In this document: piece after piece, positions 17,917 through 25,540 of the stretch
How the letters are laid out: each line of letters opens with the position of its first letter
Position numbering within the stretch: the first letter of the stretch is position 1
Assembly (NCBI GenBank): GCA_002482845.1
Contig: DLGT01000112.1
Location: 113,109 to 177,108, forward strand
DNA length: 64,000 nt
Direction of reading: 5' to 3'
Source of the DNA: Saprospiraceae bacterium UBA7687
GTDB lineage: Bacteria > Bacteroidota > Bacteroidia > Chitinophagales > Saprospiraceae
Notes under the pieces: model-generated
What the model was told of the DNA's origin: nothing
Database searches by the model: none
What the model saw: the letters and a program-made list of their open reading frames with translations, nothing else
Position numbers and translations under genes: made by a program

Positions 17917-18849
17917 ATGGATTTTAAGCATGCGATCGATATCAAAACACTGGCTGAAAAATATGCCTTAACAATATCTGGTGATCACACCATCAAAGCT
18001 TCTGGTATTAACGAAATACATAAAGTCAGACCAGGAGACATAACTTTTGTGGATGTTGAGAAATATTATCAAAAATCGTTGACTTCAGCTGCCACCATCA
18101 TCCTCATTAATAAAGAAGTACCTTGTCCGGAAGAAAAAGTATTGCTGATTACGGAAGATCCATTTGCCGTATACAATCAGATAGTTTGGGAAAATAGACC
18201 TTTTAAACCTTTGAATACAGAGCGTGGCGAAAATGTTGTAATTGGAGATGGGACACAAATAGATCATGGCGTTCACATTGGTCACGATGTCACTATAGGA
18301 AAAGATTGTTATATTCAATCAGGTGCTTTTATTGGAGATGGAACGAGTATTGGTGATAGAGTCATCATACAAGCTAGTGCTCTGATAGGAACGGATGCAT
18401 TTTATTACAAAAAAATCAATGGCCAATACCATAAATGGCGATCTGGTGGACGAGTCATTCTAGGTAATGATGTGGAGATAGGCGCTGGGTGTACGATAAA
18501 TCGAGGTGTATCTGGAGAAACGATCATAGGCGACGGATCTAAATTGGACTGTCAGATACACATCGGTCATGGCGCTGTGCTGGGCAAAAACTGTCTGATA
18601 GCTGCACAAACAGGTATTGCTGGCAAAACCATCGTAGGTGATAATGTAGTCATGTATGGTCAAGTTGGTGTAGCCCAAAACTTATATATAGGTGATGGAG
18701 CCGTATTGCTCGCAAAAACAGGTGTCTCTAAAGATCTCGAAGGTGGCAAGACTTACTTCGGTGTTCCCGCAGGCGAAGCAAGAGAAAAGTATAAAGAAAT
18801 CGTGGGTATTAAATCATTATTGGAGAAAAAGCCTACACCTTCCACTTAA
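17917..18849 (+). CDS. LpxD-like UDP-3-O-acylglucosamine N-acyltransferase
   Basis: This 310-residue left-handed beta-helix acyltransferase has an N-terminal uridine-binding-like domain (about 1-100), then hexapeptide repeats (IGDGTQIDHGVHIGHDVTIG and onward). The LpxD-type block CTINRGVSGETIIGDG...QIHIGHGAVLG (about 188-230) carries the His expected to be catalytic, and a C-terminal helix includes GVPAGEAREKYKE. LpxD adds the second acyl chain in lipid A synthesis. The protein is somewhat shorter than typical LpxD (about 340), so it may be the second LpxD-like paralogue seen in some Bacteroidota. Its last 17 bp overlap the tail of the convergent redoxin gene. Confidence 0.85.
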   Translation: MDFKHAIDIKTLAEKYALTISGDHTIKASGINEIHKVRPGDITFVDVEKYYQKSLTSAATIILINKEVPCPEEKVLLITEDPFAVYNQIVWENRPFKPLNTERGENVVIGDGTQIDHGVHIGHDVTIGKDCYIQSGAFIGDGTSIGDRVIIQASALIGTDAFYYKKINGQYHKWRSGGRVILGNDVEIGAGCTINRGVSGETIIGDGSKLDCQIHIGHGAVLGKNCLIAAQTGIAGKTIVGDNVVMYGQVGVAQNLYIGDGAVLLAKTGVSKDLEGGKTYFGVPAGEAREKYKEIVGIKSLLEKKPTPST

Positions 18850-19390
18850 TATTGCATCCTGCGCTTGGGTATTGTTTTGTCATTGGAGCTTCGCCACGAA
18901 GGAGTAGATCCAATGCAAGTCTCATATCCTTACCAGTTAGTGGTTTGTCATTTCCAGGTCGCGATTCATCTAGTCTGCCTCTATAGTACAACTGATCATC
19001 AGCATCAAATATATATAAATCTGGTGTGCATGCAGCGTCATAAGCTCTAGCGACATCTTGAGACTCATCATAAAGGTAAGGAAAAGGATACATCAATACC
19101 TTTGCAATTAGTTTCATTTTATCAGGTGTATCGTCGATATATTTAAAGGCATCATTGCTGCTAATGGCTACAAATCCGATACCTTTCTCTTTATAATCAT
19201 TGGCTATTCTTATCAATTCTTGGTTCACGTGAATCACGTAAGGACAATGATTGCACAAAAACATGACAACTGTCCCATTATTACCTTTTATGTCTTGGAA
19301 TGATATTTCATTTCCAGAGACGGTATCTGGTAATGAGAAAGCTGGTGCTTTCGTACCAAGCTGCAACATGGTAGACTCAGTAAGTGCCAT
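18833..19390 (-). CDS. Thioredoxin-family redoxin
   Basis: This 185-residue cytosolic protein of the AhpC/TSA-thioredoxin fold carries an active-site-like CNHC (Cys46, Cys49) after the strand TVVMFL. GTKAPAFSLPD lies at the N-terminus and the cis-Pro region is near KLIAKVLMYPFPY. No signal peptide is present. It belongs to the group annotated as thioredoxin family protein, with putative peroxide- or disulfide-reducing function. It overlaps the convergent LpxD-like gene by 17 bp (stop TAG at 18833-18835 on the minus strand). Confidence 0.87.
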   Translation of the reverse strand: MALTESTMLQLGTKAPAFSLPDTVSGNEISFQDIKGNNGTVVMFLCNHCPYVIHVNQELIRIANDYKEKGIGFVAISSNDAFKYIDDTPDKMKLIAKVLMYPFPYLYDESQDVARAYDAACTPDLYIFDADDQLYYRGRLDESRPGNDKPLTGKDMRLALDLLLRGEAPMTKQYPSAGCNIKWKV

Positions 19391-19438
19391 TTTAAAATAT
19401 TTTGATGTAAAGATAAAAAGGAATATTACTTAAAAAAC

Positions 19439-19471
19439 AAAAGCTCTTCAAAATTAATCTGAAGAGCTTTT
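19439..19471 (-). terminator. Intrinsic terminator of the YceI gene
   Basis: A perfect 12-bp inverted repeat (AAAAGCTCTTCA / TGAAGAGCTTTT, loop of 9) is followed on the minus strand by a run of T (GTTTTTTA). It lies 27 bp past the stop of the YceI gene and before the redoxin start. Confidence 0.85.
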
Positions 19472-19498
19472 GAATTATGCTTAATTTTCTATAAAGTC

Positions 19499-20185
19499 TT
19501 ATTGAGCTGGAGTCGCAGCTACTTCTTTGTTTGCAGTTAAGCTGATAGAAAGTGTGATGTTGTCATCAATAAATTTGTCAGCAAGATTGTCAAAGAAAGT
19601 TTTTGAACCATACTTGATGCCCCAATCAGTTCTGTTGATTGTGAATGGTGCTGCACTAACAGTTACAGTACTATCAGCAACAGTTACTGTAGCAGGAAAA
19701 GTGATAGACTTAGTTGTTTCTAACAATGTAAGGTTACCTGTCACGTTTACATTTGCACCTGGTACATCAGTTGCTGGAGTAACAGTTGTAATTTCGAACT
19801 TTGCAGTTGGGTATTTTGTTACGTTAAAGAAATCTTCAACACCTTCTTTAGCAGTTCCTTTAAGGTGACCTTCTAGGCTTGCTTTCTCGTCTCCTTGTAA
19901 ATCAGTAACTGTTATAGTGTTCATATCAAGTGTGAAGCTACCTCCTGTAACGCTATCTCCTGTCATGAATAATTCACCTTGAGTAAGATTGATTGTTCCC
20001 ATGTGTTTTCCCGCAGGCTTAGAACCTTCCCAAGAAATTTTAGTTGCAGCTGCATCAGCTACGAATTTTGCACCTTCTGTTGCTGCTACTGCATTTGCAT
20101 CAGTTGCTTCAGTTGCTTTTTCTTTACATGAAATGATAGAAAGAGCTAAAACGAATAAAAGAGAAAATCTGAAATGGTTTTTCAT
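19499..20185 (-). CDS. YceI-family lipoprotein
   Basis: This 228-residue protein starts with a lipoprotein signal ending in LALSIISC (Cys20), then an Ala/Thr/Glu-rich linker. The YceI lipocalin-like barrel (about 42-222) shows KISWEGSKPAGKHMGTI, GSFTLDMNTITVTD, FFNVTKYPTAKFEI and INRTDWGIKYG. YceI proteins bind isoprenoid-like lipids in the periplasm. Here the protein would be membrane-anchored. It is monocistronic with a strong terminator. The ligand is unknown. Confidence 0.93.
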   Translation of the reverse strand: MKNHFRFSLLFVLALSIISCKEKATEATDANAVAATEGAKFVADAAATKISWEGSKPAGKHMGTINLTQGELFMTGDSVTGGSFTLDMNTITVTDLQGDEKASLEGHLKGTAKEGVEDFFNVTKYPTAKFEITTVTPATDVPGANVNVTGNLTLLETTKSITFPATVTVADSTVTVSAAPFTINRTDWGIKYGSKTFFDNLADKFIDDNITLSISLTANKEVAATPAQ

Positions 20186-20319
20186 TTTAATAAATTTATT
20201 AAGATTAATTAATTTGTTCTAACAAATAAATGATCAGAACAATATACTGTACTTAGAGAGTAAACGAAGAAATTTTGCTTTTAGTTTTACCTAAAATGCA
20301 AATAAATCACAATAATTTG

Positions 20320-21213
20320 TTAATGTGTATTTTGAATAGAGTAAACAAAGTCCTTTACACTCTGAATGCTATTTAATATATGGACATTTTCTGGTAGGGT
20401 GAGATTTTGACTTGCAGTCTGAAACCCGGAGATAAGTATTTTAGCGTCTTTAGCATTTTTTGATAATTCATCAATATATGGTTGCAAAGGTGTTTCTGCA
20501 AAACTGTCATTAAAAATTGTAAATATATATTCTGCTTTAAAAATAGACTTTCCTTCTAGAACATCAATAAGTGGTGTGCCCGAACCTAAATTAATGACTT
20601 TAGCTTTATTTTTGACTAAAATATAATGCAAAAACAATAAGCTCAATTCATGACTTTCATTTTCAGGTAGATATATTAGACACCTTATATTGTTGTTTAG
20701 TTCAGATCTGCTTAATCTATCTATCTCTACAATAGTCTTTCGTTTTATAATATTACTCACAAAGTTTTCATGTACAGACTTAATAGATCCTGCTATCCAC
20801 ATCGTGCTCAACTTGTCGAGAAGGGGATAAACCACATCATTCATAGTTTCTTCAAATCCCTTAGAAGATATTTCATGATCTAAGACTATATTAAACTTTG
20901 ACTCATCTAGCTCAAAAGTAGACAACATCATAGAGTCTAACTGATCTTCAAAAATTTGTCCAACTTCTGTATACTCACCGACTTTTTGTCTAACTTGATC
21001 AGTAGACATAGTGGCAATCTTAGATATTTTGTATCCTTTTTTGTTTAACAGAGATATATTTAATACTTTCTGTAGATCCGAATCCTTATAGTATCTTATA
21101 TTTGTTTCTGTCCGGTGGGGCTGAATGATACCGTATCTTTTTTCCCAAATACGAAGCGTATGTGCCTTAACGCCTGATATACTCTCGAGATCTTTAATAG
21201 AATATGCAACCAT
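20320..21213 (-). CDS. MerR-family regulator with degenerate B12-binding (CarH-like) domains
   Basis: This 297-residue protein has an N-terminal MerR winged helix (1-70, YSIKDLESISGVKAHTLRIWEKRYGI). A helical bundle (about 85-165) and a Rossmann-like C-terminal domain (about 175-290) follow, as in CarA/CarH light- and vitamin-B12-dependent repressors. The B12 motif ExHxxG appears as E186-S-H188-E-L-S191, with the Gly replaced. The Wx9EH motif appears as W139...E149-N150, with the His replaced, and the residue after Trp is Ile. Lower-ligand binding of cobalamin is thus possible, but CarH-type photochemistry looks impaired. The gene next door is a divergent beta-barrel gene. The target is unknown. 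Confidence 0.88.
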   Translation of the reverse strand: MVAYSIKDLESISGVKAHTLRIWEKRYGIIQPHRTETNIRYYKDSDLQKVLNISLLNKKGYKISKIATMSTDQVRQKVGEYTEVGQIFEDQLDSMMLSTFELDESKFNIVLDHEISSKGFEETMNDVVYPLLDKLSTMWIAGSIKSVHENFVSNIIKRKTIVEIDRLSRSELNNNIRCLIYLPENESHELSLLFLHYILVKNKAKVINLGSGTPLIDVLEGKSIFKAEYIFTIFNDSFAETPLQPYIDELSKNAKDAKILISGFQTASQNLTLPENVHILNSIQSVKDFVYSIQNTH

Positions 21214-21301
21214 ATAGAAAGACTATAATAAATACCAAAATGTAAACATGGAAGTCGAAACAATTCTCATTCAAAATAGTTTAAAAAAATACCTTGTTGC
21301 T

Positions 21302-21336
21302 TTTGCAAGTTTTAAAACCGAAAAGTTGTATTTTTG
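21302..21336 (+). promoter_or_regulatory. Candidate promoter of the beta-barrel gene
   Basis: TTTG at 21302-21305 and TATTTTTG at 21329-21336 are spaced by 23 nt, the long end of the Bacteroidota range. The predicted start of transcription is near 21342, giving a leader of about 17 nt to ATG 21359. Confidence 0.5.
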
Positions 21337-21358
21337 GAGCTAATTACTAAATACGAAG

Positions 21359-22081
21359 ATGGTAAGCTTATTGAAATTCTTTATTATTGGTTTTTTAATT
21401 TTTACTAATTCCATTGGTTTTAGTCAAAGTTATTGGTTTGGTCCGAAACTTGGCGGTGCTATGTCATTTCAAAGTTGGGGTGACGGTACTTCAGGTGGTG
21501 GTGTTAATAGAGATCCACTTTTTTCACTAAATGGTGACATTTTCATTGAGTCTTATGATGAATTTAAAAAAGGCGCATTGTATGCAAGTTTAGGATACCA
21601 TACTAGAGGTAGTTCCATTCAGTTTTTTAGTTTTAATAATGCATTTTCTGCTCGTCAAGGATATAAATTTAATAATATTGTTCTTGAGCTAGGTGCAAAA
21701 AGGTCATTTAATTTGAGTAAAGATTTTGATCCTTACTTTTTAATTGGCATCAGGGGAGAATATACAATTGGAACAAACCTAAAAGACTACGAATTTCTTG
21801 GAAGCCCTTATACACCAAATGATGTTTTTGTGAGAAAATTTAATTACGGTGTGACAGCAGGTGGTGGATTTGAAATGGAAATGTCAGAATTCAGCAATGT
21901 TTTCTTTGAATTTTCTATACAACCAGATCTATCTTTTCAATATGAATCACCACCTGCTAGGGTAATAGATCCATTCCAAATGAACCAAACTGTTGACCTA
22001 CCGCTTAGAAGAGTCAGGAATCTTTCCTTAGAGCTAAAAGTTGGGGTAAAATTCCTTAGAAAAGTAGAATACATAGATTAA
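21359..22081 (+). CDS. Outer-membrane beta-barrel protein
   Basis: This 240-residue protein has a signal peptide (1-21, ending in GFSQ) followed by alternating hydrophobic strands: YWFGPKLGGAMSFQSW, KGALYASLGYHTRG, FDPYFLIGIRGEYTIG, NYGVTAGGGFEME. These fit an 8-10-strand porin-like barrel of the PorT/OmpA-barrel kind common in Bacteroidota. It contains no peptidoglycan-binding domain. The T9SS protein gene follows by 21 bp, so they may be co-expressed, although that gene has its own -7 box. No specific function can be assigned. Confidence 0.8.
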   Translation: MVSLLKFFIIGFLIFTNSIGFSQSYWFGPKLGGAMSFQSWGDGTSGGGVNRDPLFSLNGDIFIESYDEFKKGALYASLGYHTRGSSIQFFSFNNAFSARQGYKFNNIVLELGAKRSFNLSKDFDPYFLIGIRGEYTIGTNLKDYEFLGSPYTPNDVFVRKFNYGVTAGGGFEMEMSEFSNVFFEFSIQPDLSFQYESPPARVIDPFQMNQTVDLPLRRVRNLSLELKVGVKFLRKVEYID

Positions 22082-22092
22082 TAATCATTTAA

Positions 22093-22100
22093 TATCTTTG
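22093..22100 (+). promoter_or_regulatory. -7 box (TATCTTTG) two bases before a start codon
   Basis: TATCTTTG matches TAnnTTTG exactly and ends 2 nt before ATG 22103. If used, transcription would begin at or just inside the coding region, so this is either a leaderless start or a chance match. No -33 element is seen. Confidence 0.35.
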
Positions 22101-22102
22101 AA

Positions 22103-23239
22103 ATGAAATTTTTAAATACGCTTTGTTTTTTTGTCTTGACAGTCACTTTTGTATCTAGTCAGATAACCGTTACGAATACGACTTTCCCAGCCATAGGTGA
22201 TACTTTAAAAACAAGAATTACAAGTAATCCGCCAGCACCAGTAAATGTAGGAAATACAAATGGACCACAAACATGGAATTTTAATTTCTTGAATTCTGGT
22301 GGTTTTATTTCCAATGAAATATATGTGAGTCCATCTCTTGGTACGCAAAGTGCCGCTTTTCCCGATGCTAACCTTATGATTTTATCAGAAGATGGACAAG
22401 AGCAATATCTAAAAGTAAGCCCGACAAAATTAGAAGCGCTTGGTTTTGGCGGTGAAAATGGTTTTTTACCTACAAATCTTGCCATTAAATATACTGATAA
22501 GCCAGTGCTTAGAGTAGCACCTCTCAATTTCATTACAGCAAACAACTCTTCTGGAAAATTTAATGTCGACATTGGAACAGATATTCTACCAGATTCACTT
22601 TTGGCAGGTCTACCATTTACAATTGATAGTATTAGAATCCAATTTAGTGGTGCAACTTCAGGGCTTGTAGATGCTTATGGTAGCTTACTAATCCAAAATA
22701 AAACATTCGAAGTTTTAAGAGAAAAATCAACAGTAATATCAAAAACAAGTTTATTTGTCAAACTTTTTGGTAATTGGATCGACCCAACACCTTTTCTAGG
22801 TGGAGAAATTCCTGGTGGTTTTGGTGACTTTTTAGGGAGTGATACAACCATCAATTACAATTTTTATTCCAATACAAGAAAAGAAATACTCGTTTCAGTA
22901 GAACACAATGCTGCAAATGAATTCCAGTCAGTTTCATTTGCAGATGTAGGAGGTATTATTAGCTCTTCAAATGATATATCTCTAAAGCATAGTATGACGC
23001 TTTATCCAAATCCTGCAACACAGTTTATCAATATTGAGACCAAAGACTGGAAAGAAGGTTTGTATTTCCTTACCATCACGGATTTGAGTGGAAGAGTAGT
23101 CTTTTTCGAAAATACCAAATTGGCTGAAAACGACAAAAAACAAATATCTACAAATGGACTTTCAACTGGTCAATACATCTTCACAGCAAGAGACAAATTT
23201 AACCAAGGAGTAAGGTCAATTAAGTTTGTAATAAACTGA
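22103..23239 (+). CDS. T9SS type A sorting-domain protein
   Basis: This 378-residue protein has a signal peptide (1-18, FVSSQ), a beta-rich body of unknown fold, and a classical T9SS type A C-terminal domain (about 300-378). That domain starts with SMTLYPNPATQFINIE and continues DLSGRVVFFEN...GLSTGQYIFTARD to a terminal SIKFVIN. Such proteins are exported through the type IX system and attached or released at the cell surface. The stop codon TGA shares its A with the ATG of the following SDR gene (TGATG), suggesting translational coupling despite unrelated products. Confidence 0.9.
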   Translation: MKFLNTLCFFVLTVTFVSSQITVTNTTFPAIGDTLKTRITSNPPAPVNVGNTNGPQTWNFNFLNSGGFISNEIYVSPSLGTQSAAFPDANLMILSEDGQEQYLKVSPTKLEALGFGGENGFLPTNLAIKYTDKPVLRVAPLNFITANNSSGKFNVDIGTDILPDSLLAGLPFTIDSIRIQFSGATSGLVDAYGSLLIQNKTFEVLREKSTVISKTSLFVKLFGNWIDPTPFLGGEIPGGFGDFLGSDTTINYNFYSNTRKEILVSVEHNAANEFQSVSFADVGGIISSSNDISLKHSMTLYPNPATQFINIETKDWKEGLYFLTITDLSGRVVFFENTKLAENDKKQISTNGLSTGQYIFTARDKFNQGVRSIKFVIN

Positions 23240-24015
23240 TGACTTTGACCTACAAAGATAAATTCGACCTTTCGGGAAAAGTAGCCATCGTCACTGGTGC
23301 AAGTAGAGGCATAGGAGAAAGTATGGCTCGTGGTTTAGCAGAATTCGGTGCCAAAGTGGTGATAGCTAGTAGAAAACAAGAAGATGTTGATCTAGTAGCA
23401 GCATCAATGATAAATGAAGGAATGGATGTGTTGCCTATTGCGTGTCATGTAGGCAATGAAGATCAGCTCCAAAACTTGGTAAATAAAACCATTGAAAAAT
23501 ATGGTGGCGTAGATATCCTCATAAATAATGCAGCTACTAATCCTGTCTATGCTCCGATAGAAGATATGAGTTCTGAGCTTTTTGACAAGATGATGAATAT
23601 CAATGTCAAAGCGGCCTTTACACTTTCTAATTTATGTCTCAAAAGTATGAAGGAGCGTGGTGGTGGATCCATTATTCATATTAGTTCAGTAGAAGGAACA
23701 AAGCCTAGTCCCGGATTGAGTTTGTATAGTATTAATAAAGCAGCGCTCATCATGCTTTCAAAATCACAAGCAAAAGAATGGGGTGTTTATAAAGTCAGAT
23801 CTAATGTCATTTGTCCTGGACTTGTAAAGACAAAATTCAGTAGAGCACTTTGGTCAAATAAAGATATTCTAAATCATTGGAATGAAAATATTCCACTCAA
23901 TCGTATGGCTGATCCCGAAGAAATGGTAGGTCTAGCTTTATTTCTTGCATCAAATGCATCAAGTTATTGCACAGGAGCGTCATTTACAGCTGATGGAGGA
24001 TATCTTATTTCTTAG
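23239..24015 (+). CDS. SDR-family NAD(P)-dependent oxidoreductase
   Basis: This 258-residue classical short-chain dehydrogenase has the cofactor motif TGASRGIG (19-26), NNAA (97-100), a catalytic Ser in HISSVEG and YxxxK as Tyr163-SIN-Lys167. The C-terminal TGASFTADGGY pattern is typical of FabG/glucose-dehydrogenase-like SDRs. The best general match is a 3-oxoacyl-reductase-like or SDR-family alcohol dehydrogenase. The substrate is unknown. The start overlaps the previous stop by one base. Confidence 0.95.
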   Translation: MTLTYKDKFDLSGKVAIVTGASRGIGESMARGLAEFGAKVVIASRKQEDVDLVAASMINEGMDVLPIACHVGNEDQLQNLVNKTIEKYGGVDILINNAATNPVYAPIEDMSSELFDKMMNINVKAAFTLSNLCLKSMKERGGGSIIHISSVEGTKPSPGLSLYSINKAALIMLSKSQAKEWGVYKVRSNVICPGLVKTKFSRALWSNKDILNHWNENIPLNRMADPEEMVGLALFLASNASSYCTGASFTADGGYLIS

Positions 24016-24049
24016 GATAAGGAAAACAAATTAGGTTAATACCACTTTG

Positions 24050-25408
24050 TTACTTTTCAACATCTAAACAAAAATCCAACCTTATCTCCTGGCCTGAAGT
24101 ATTCTTCACAATATTACCATTCTTATCCTTGGCAAACCACTTAAAACAAACCGCTGAATTTCCATCATCGGTAATCTCTATAATACCAAATTGTCCTAGT
24201 TCTTTGCTATATCCATGAGAATATGGCCCACCTTTGTACGAACCTGGTCGATCAAGTGCAGCAGCATGAAATACTTTTATCGGTGCTCCTCCATCTGTAG
24301 CATAGTCACTATTTGTGCCATCATCCATAGCCACCATATGCGCATCACCACTTAGGATAAAAACAGGTATGTTGTGTTGTTTGATAAAATTGGCAATTCG
24401 CTGTCTTTCTTCTGGATAGCCTCCCCAATTGTCACTTTCTTTACACTTATAATTCGGACCACCTGGCGCATTTATCCAAGGATAAGAACTGACCCAAGCC
24501 ACAACTTTTCCTTCTTTTTTCGCCTTCAACATAGCATCTAAAAACCATTGCAAATGTGCTTCATCACCAAAGTTGGTGCCGATTTTTGTTCGTTCGCAAT
24601 CTTTATACTCAGGTCTTAATTTTTGAGATCGAATATCTGTGAGTATAAAAACCACTCGTCCTACTTCAAAAGTTTGTGAAATGGGACCATCATTTTTATC
24701 AAAAACTATTGGATAGTGTGGTACGTGTGATTTGTAGGCTGCAATAGATTCCGTTTTACAAGGATTGGTAGCATCTGCATTGTTTGGTCCAAAATCGTGA
24801 TCATCCCACATATAAACAAAAGGAACGCTTTTGTATAACGATGATTGAGATGGTGATGTAAAAACCGATTTGTATGCATCTTGAAATCTTTGTGTACAAT
24901 TAGAATCAATATTTTCGTAATGAAGATCGCCTATTTGAAGGTAAAAAAGTGGGTTTTCCTTTAATATCGTATTAAAAATAGGACTATTGGATCCTGTCTC
25001 AGAACAACTGCCAAATACAAACTTGTATGACATCGCTTTGTTATCAAAAGTAGAAAATGCAGATGATGACACAGGTAAATTAGATCCTATTGGAGTAATC
25101 TCATAGGTATATTTAGTAGAAGCTTTTAGGTTTTTAAAAATGTTTTTTGATTGATAATTATTTTCTTTTGTCAAAATTGCTTTCTGACTTGTCACCATTT
25201 TTTTTGAAACTTCTTCTGTTATGATTATTTTAAACTCATTGTCCACACTTCCTTTTATCAGTATAGTAGCTTGGTCATGCCTAACTCCTCCAACAAGAGC
25301 ATATTGAAAACCATGATCTGACAAAGTTGATGTAGCTACTTTACTAGAATGGCAACTTGAAATCAGCATTATAAAAATGATATACTGAAAAATATTGGAT
25401 AGTGTCAT
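24050..25408 (-). CDS. PhoD-like alkaline phosphatase lipoprotein
   Basis: This 452-residue protein begins with a lipoprotein signal (FIMLISSC, Cys19). An Fn3-like N-domain (about 40-120) precedes the PhoD metallophosphatase domain: FGSCSETGSN, YLQIGDLHYENI, YMWDDHDFGPNNA, WVSSYPWINAP and ILSGDAHMVAMDDG. These residues coordinate Fe/Ca in PhoD phosphodiesterase/phosphomonoesterases. It probably acts at the periplasmic or outer surface on phosphate esters. It is convergent with the SDR gene and is transcribed alone from a -7 box at 25438-25445. Confidence 0.93.
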   Translation of the reverse strand: MTLSNIFQYIIFIMLISSCHSSKVATSTLSDHGFQYALVGGVRHDQATILIKGSVDNEFKIIITEEVSKKMVTSQKAILTKENNYQSKNIFKNLKASTKYTYEITPIGSNLPVSSSAFSTFDNKAMSYKFVFGSCSETGSNSPIFNTILKENPLFYLQIGDLHYENIDSNCTQRFQDAYKSVFTSPSQSSLYKSVPFVYMWDDHDFGPNNADATNPCKTESIAAYKSHVPHYPIVFDKNDGPISQTFEVGRVVFILTDIRSQKLRPEYKDCERTKIGTNFGDEAHLQWFLDAMLKAKKEGKVVAWVSSYPWINAPGGPNYKCKESDNWGGYPEERQRIANFIKQHNIPVFILSGDAHMVAMDDGTNSDYATDGGAPIKVFHAAALDRPGSYKGGPYSHGYSKELGQFGIIEITDDGNSAVCFKWFAKDKNGNIVKNTSGQEIRLDFCLDVEK

Positions 25409-25437
25409 ATTTATAACTTAACTAGATAATAAAATGA

Positions 25438-25445
25438 CAAAGGTA
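25438..25445 (-). promoter_or_regulatory. -7 box (TACCTTTG) of the PhoD-like gene
   Basis: On the minus strand the sequence reads TACCTTTG, matching TAnnTTTG, 29 nt before ATG 25408. A TTTG lies only 15 nt upstream of it (25461-25464), which is closer than the usual spacing. Confidence 0.5.
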
Positions 25446-25540
25446 ATTAGGCTGTGTTAACAAAATGCATACTTTGCTCATTATACTAATGAGATAACTC
25501 AAAAATAATGTAGAAAAAGTACTTTATTTCTAAATGTCAC

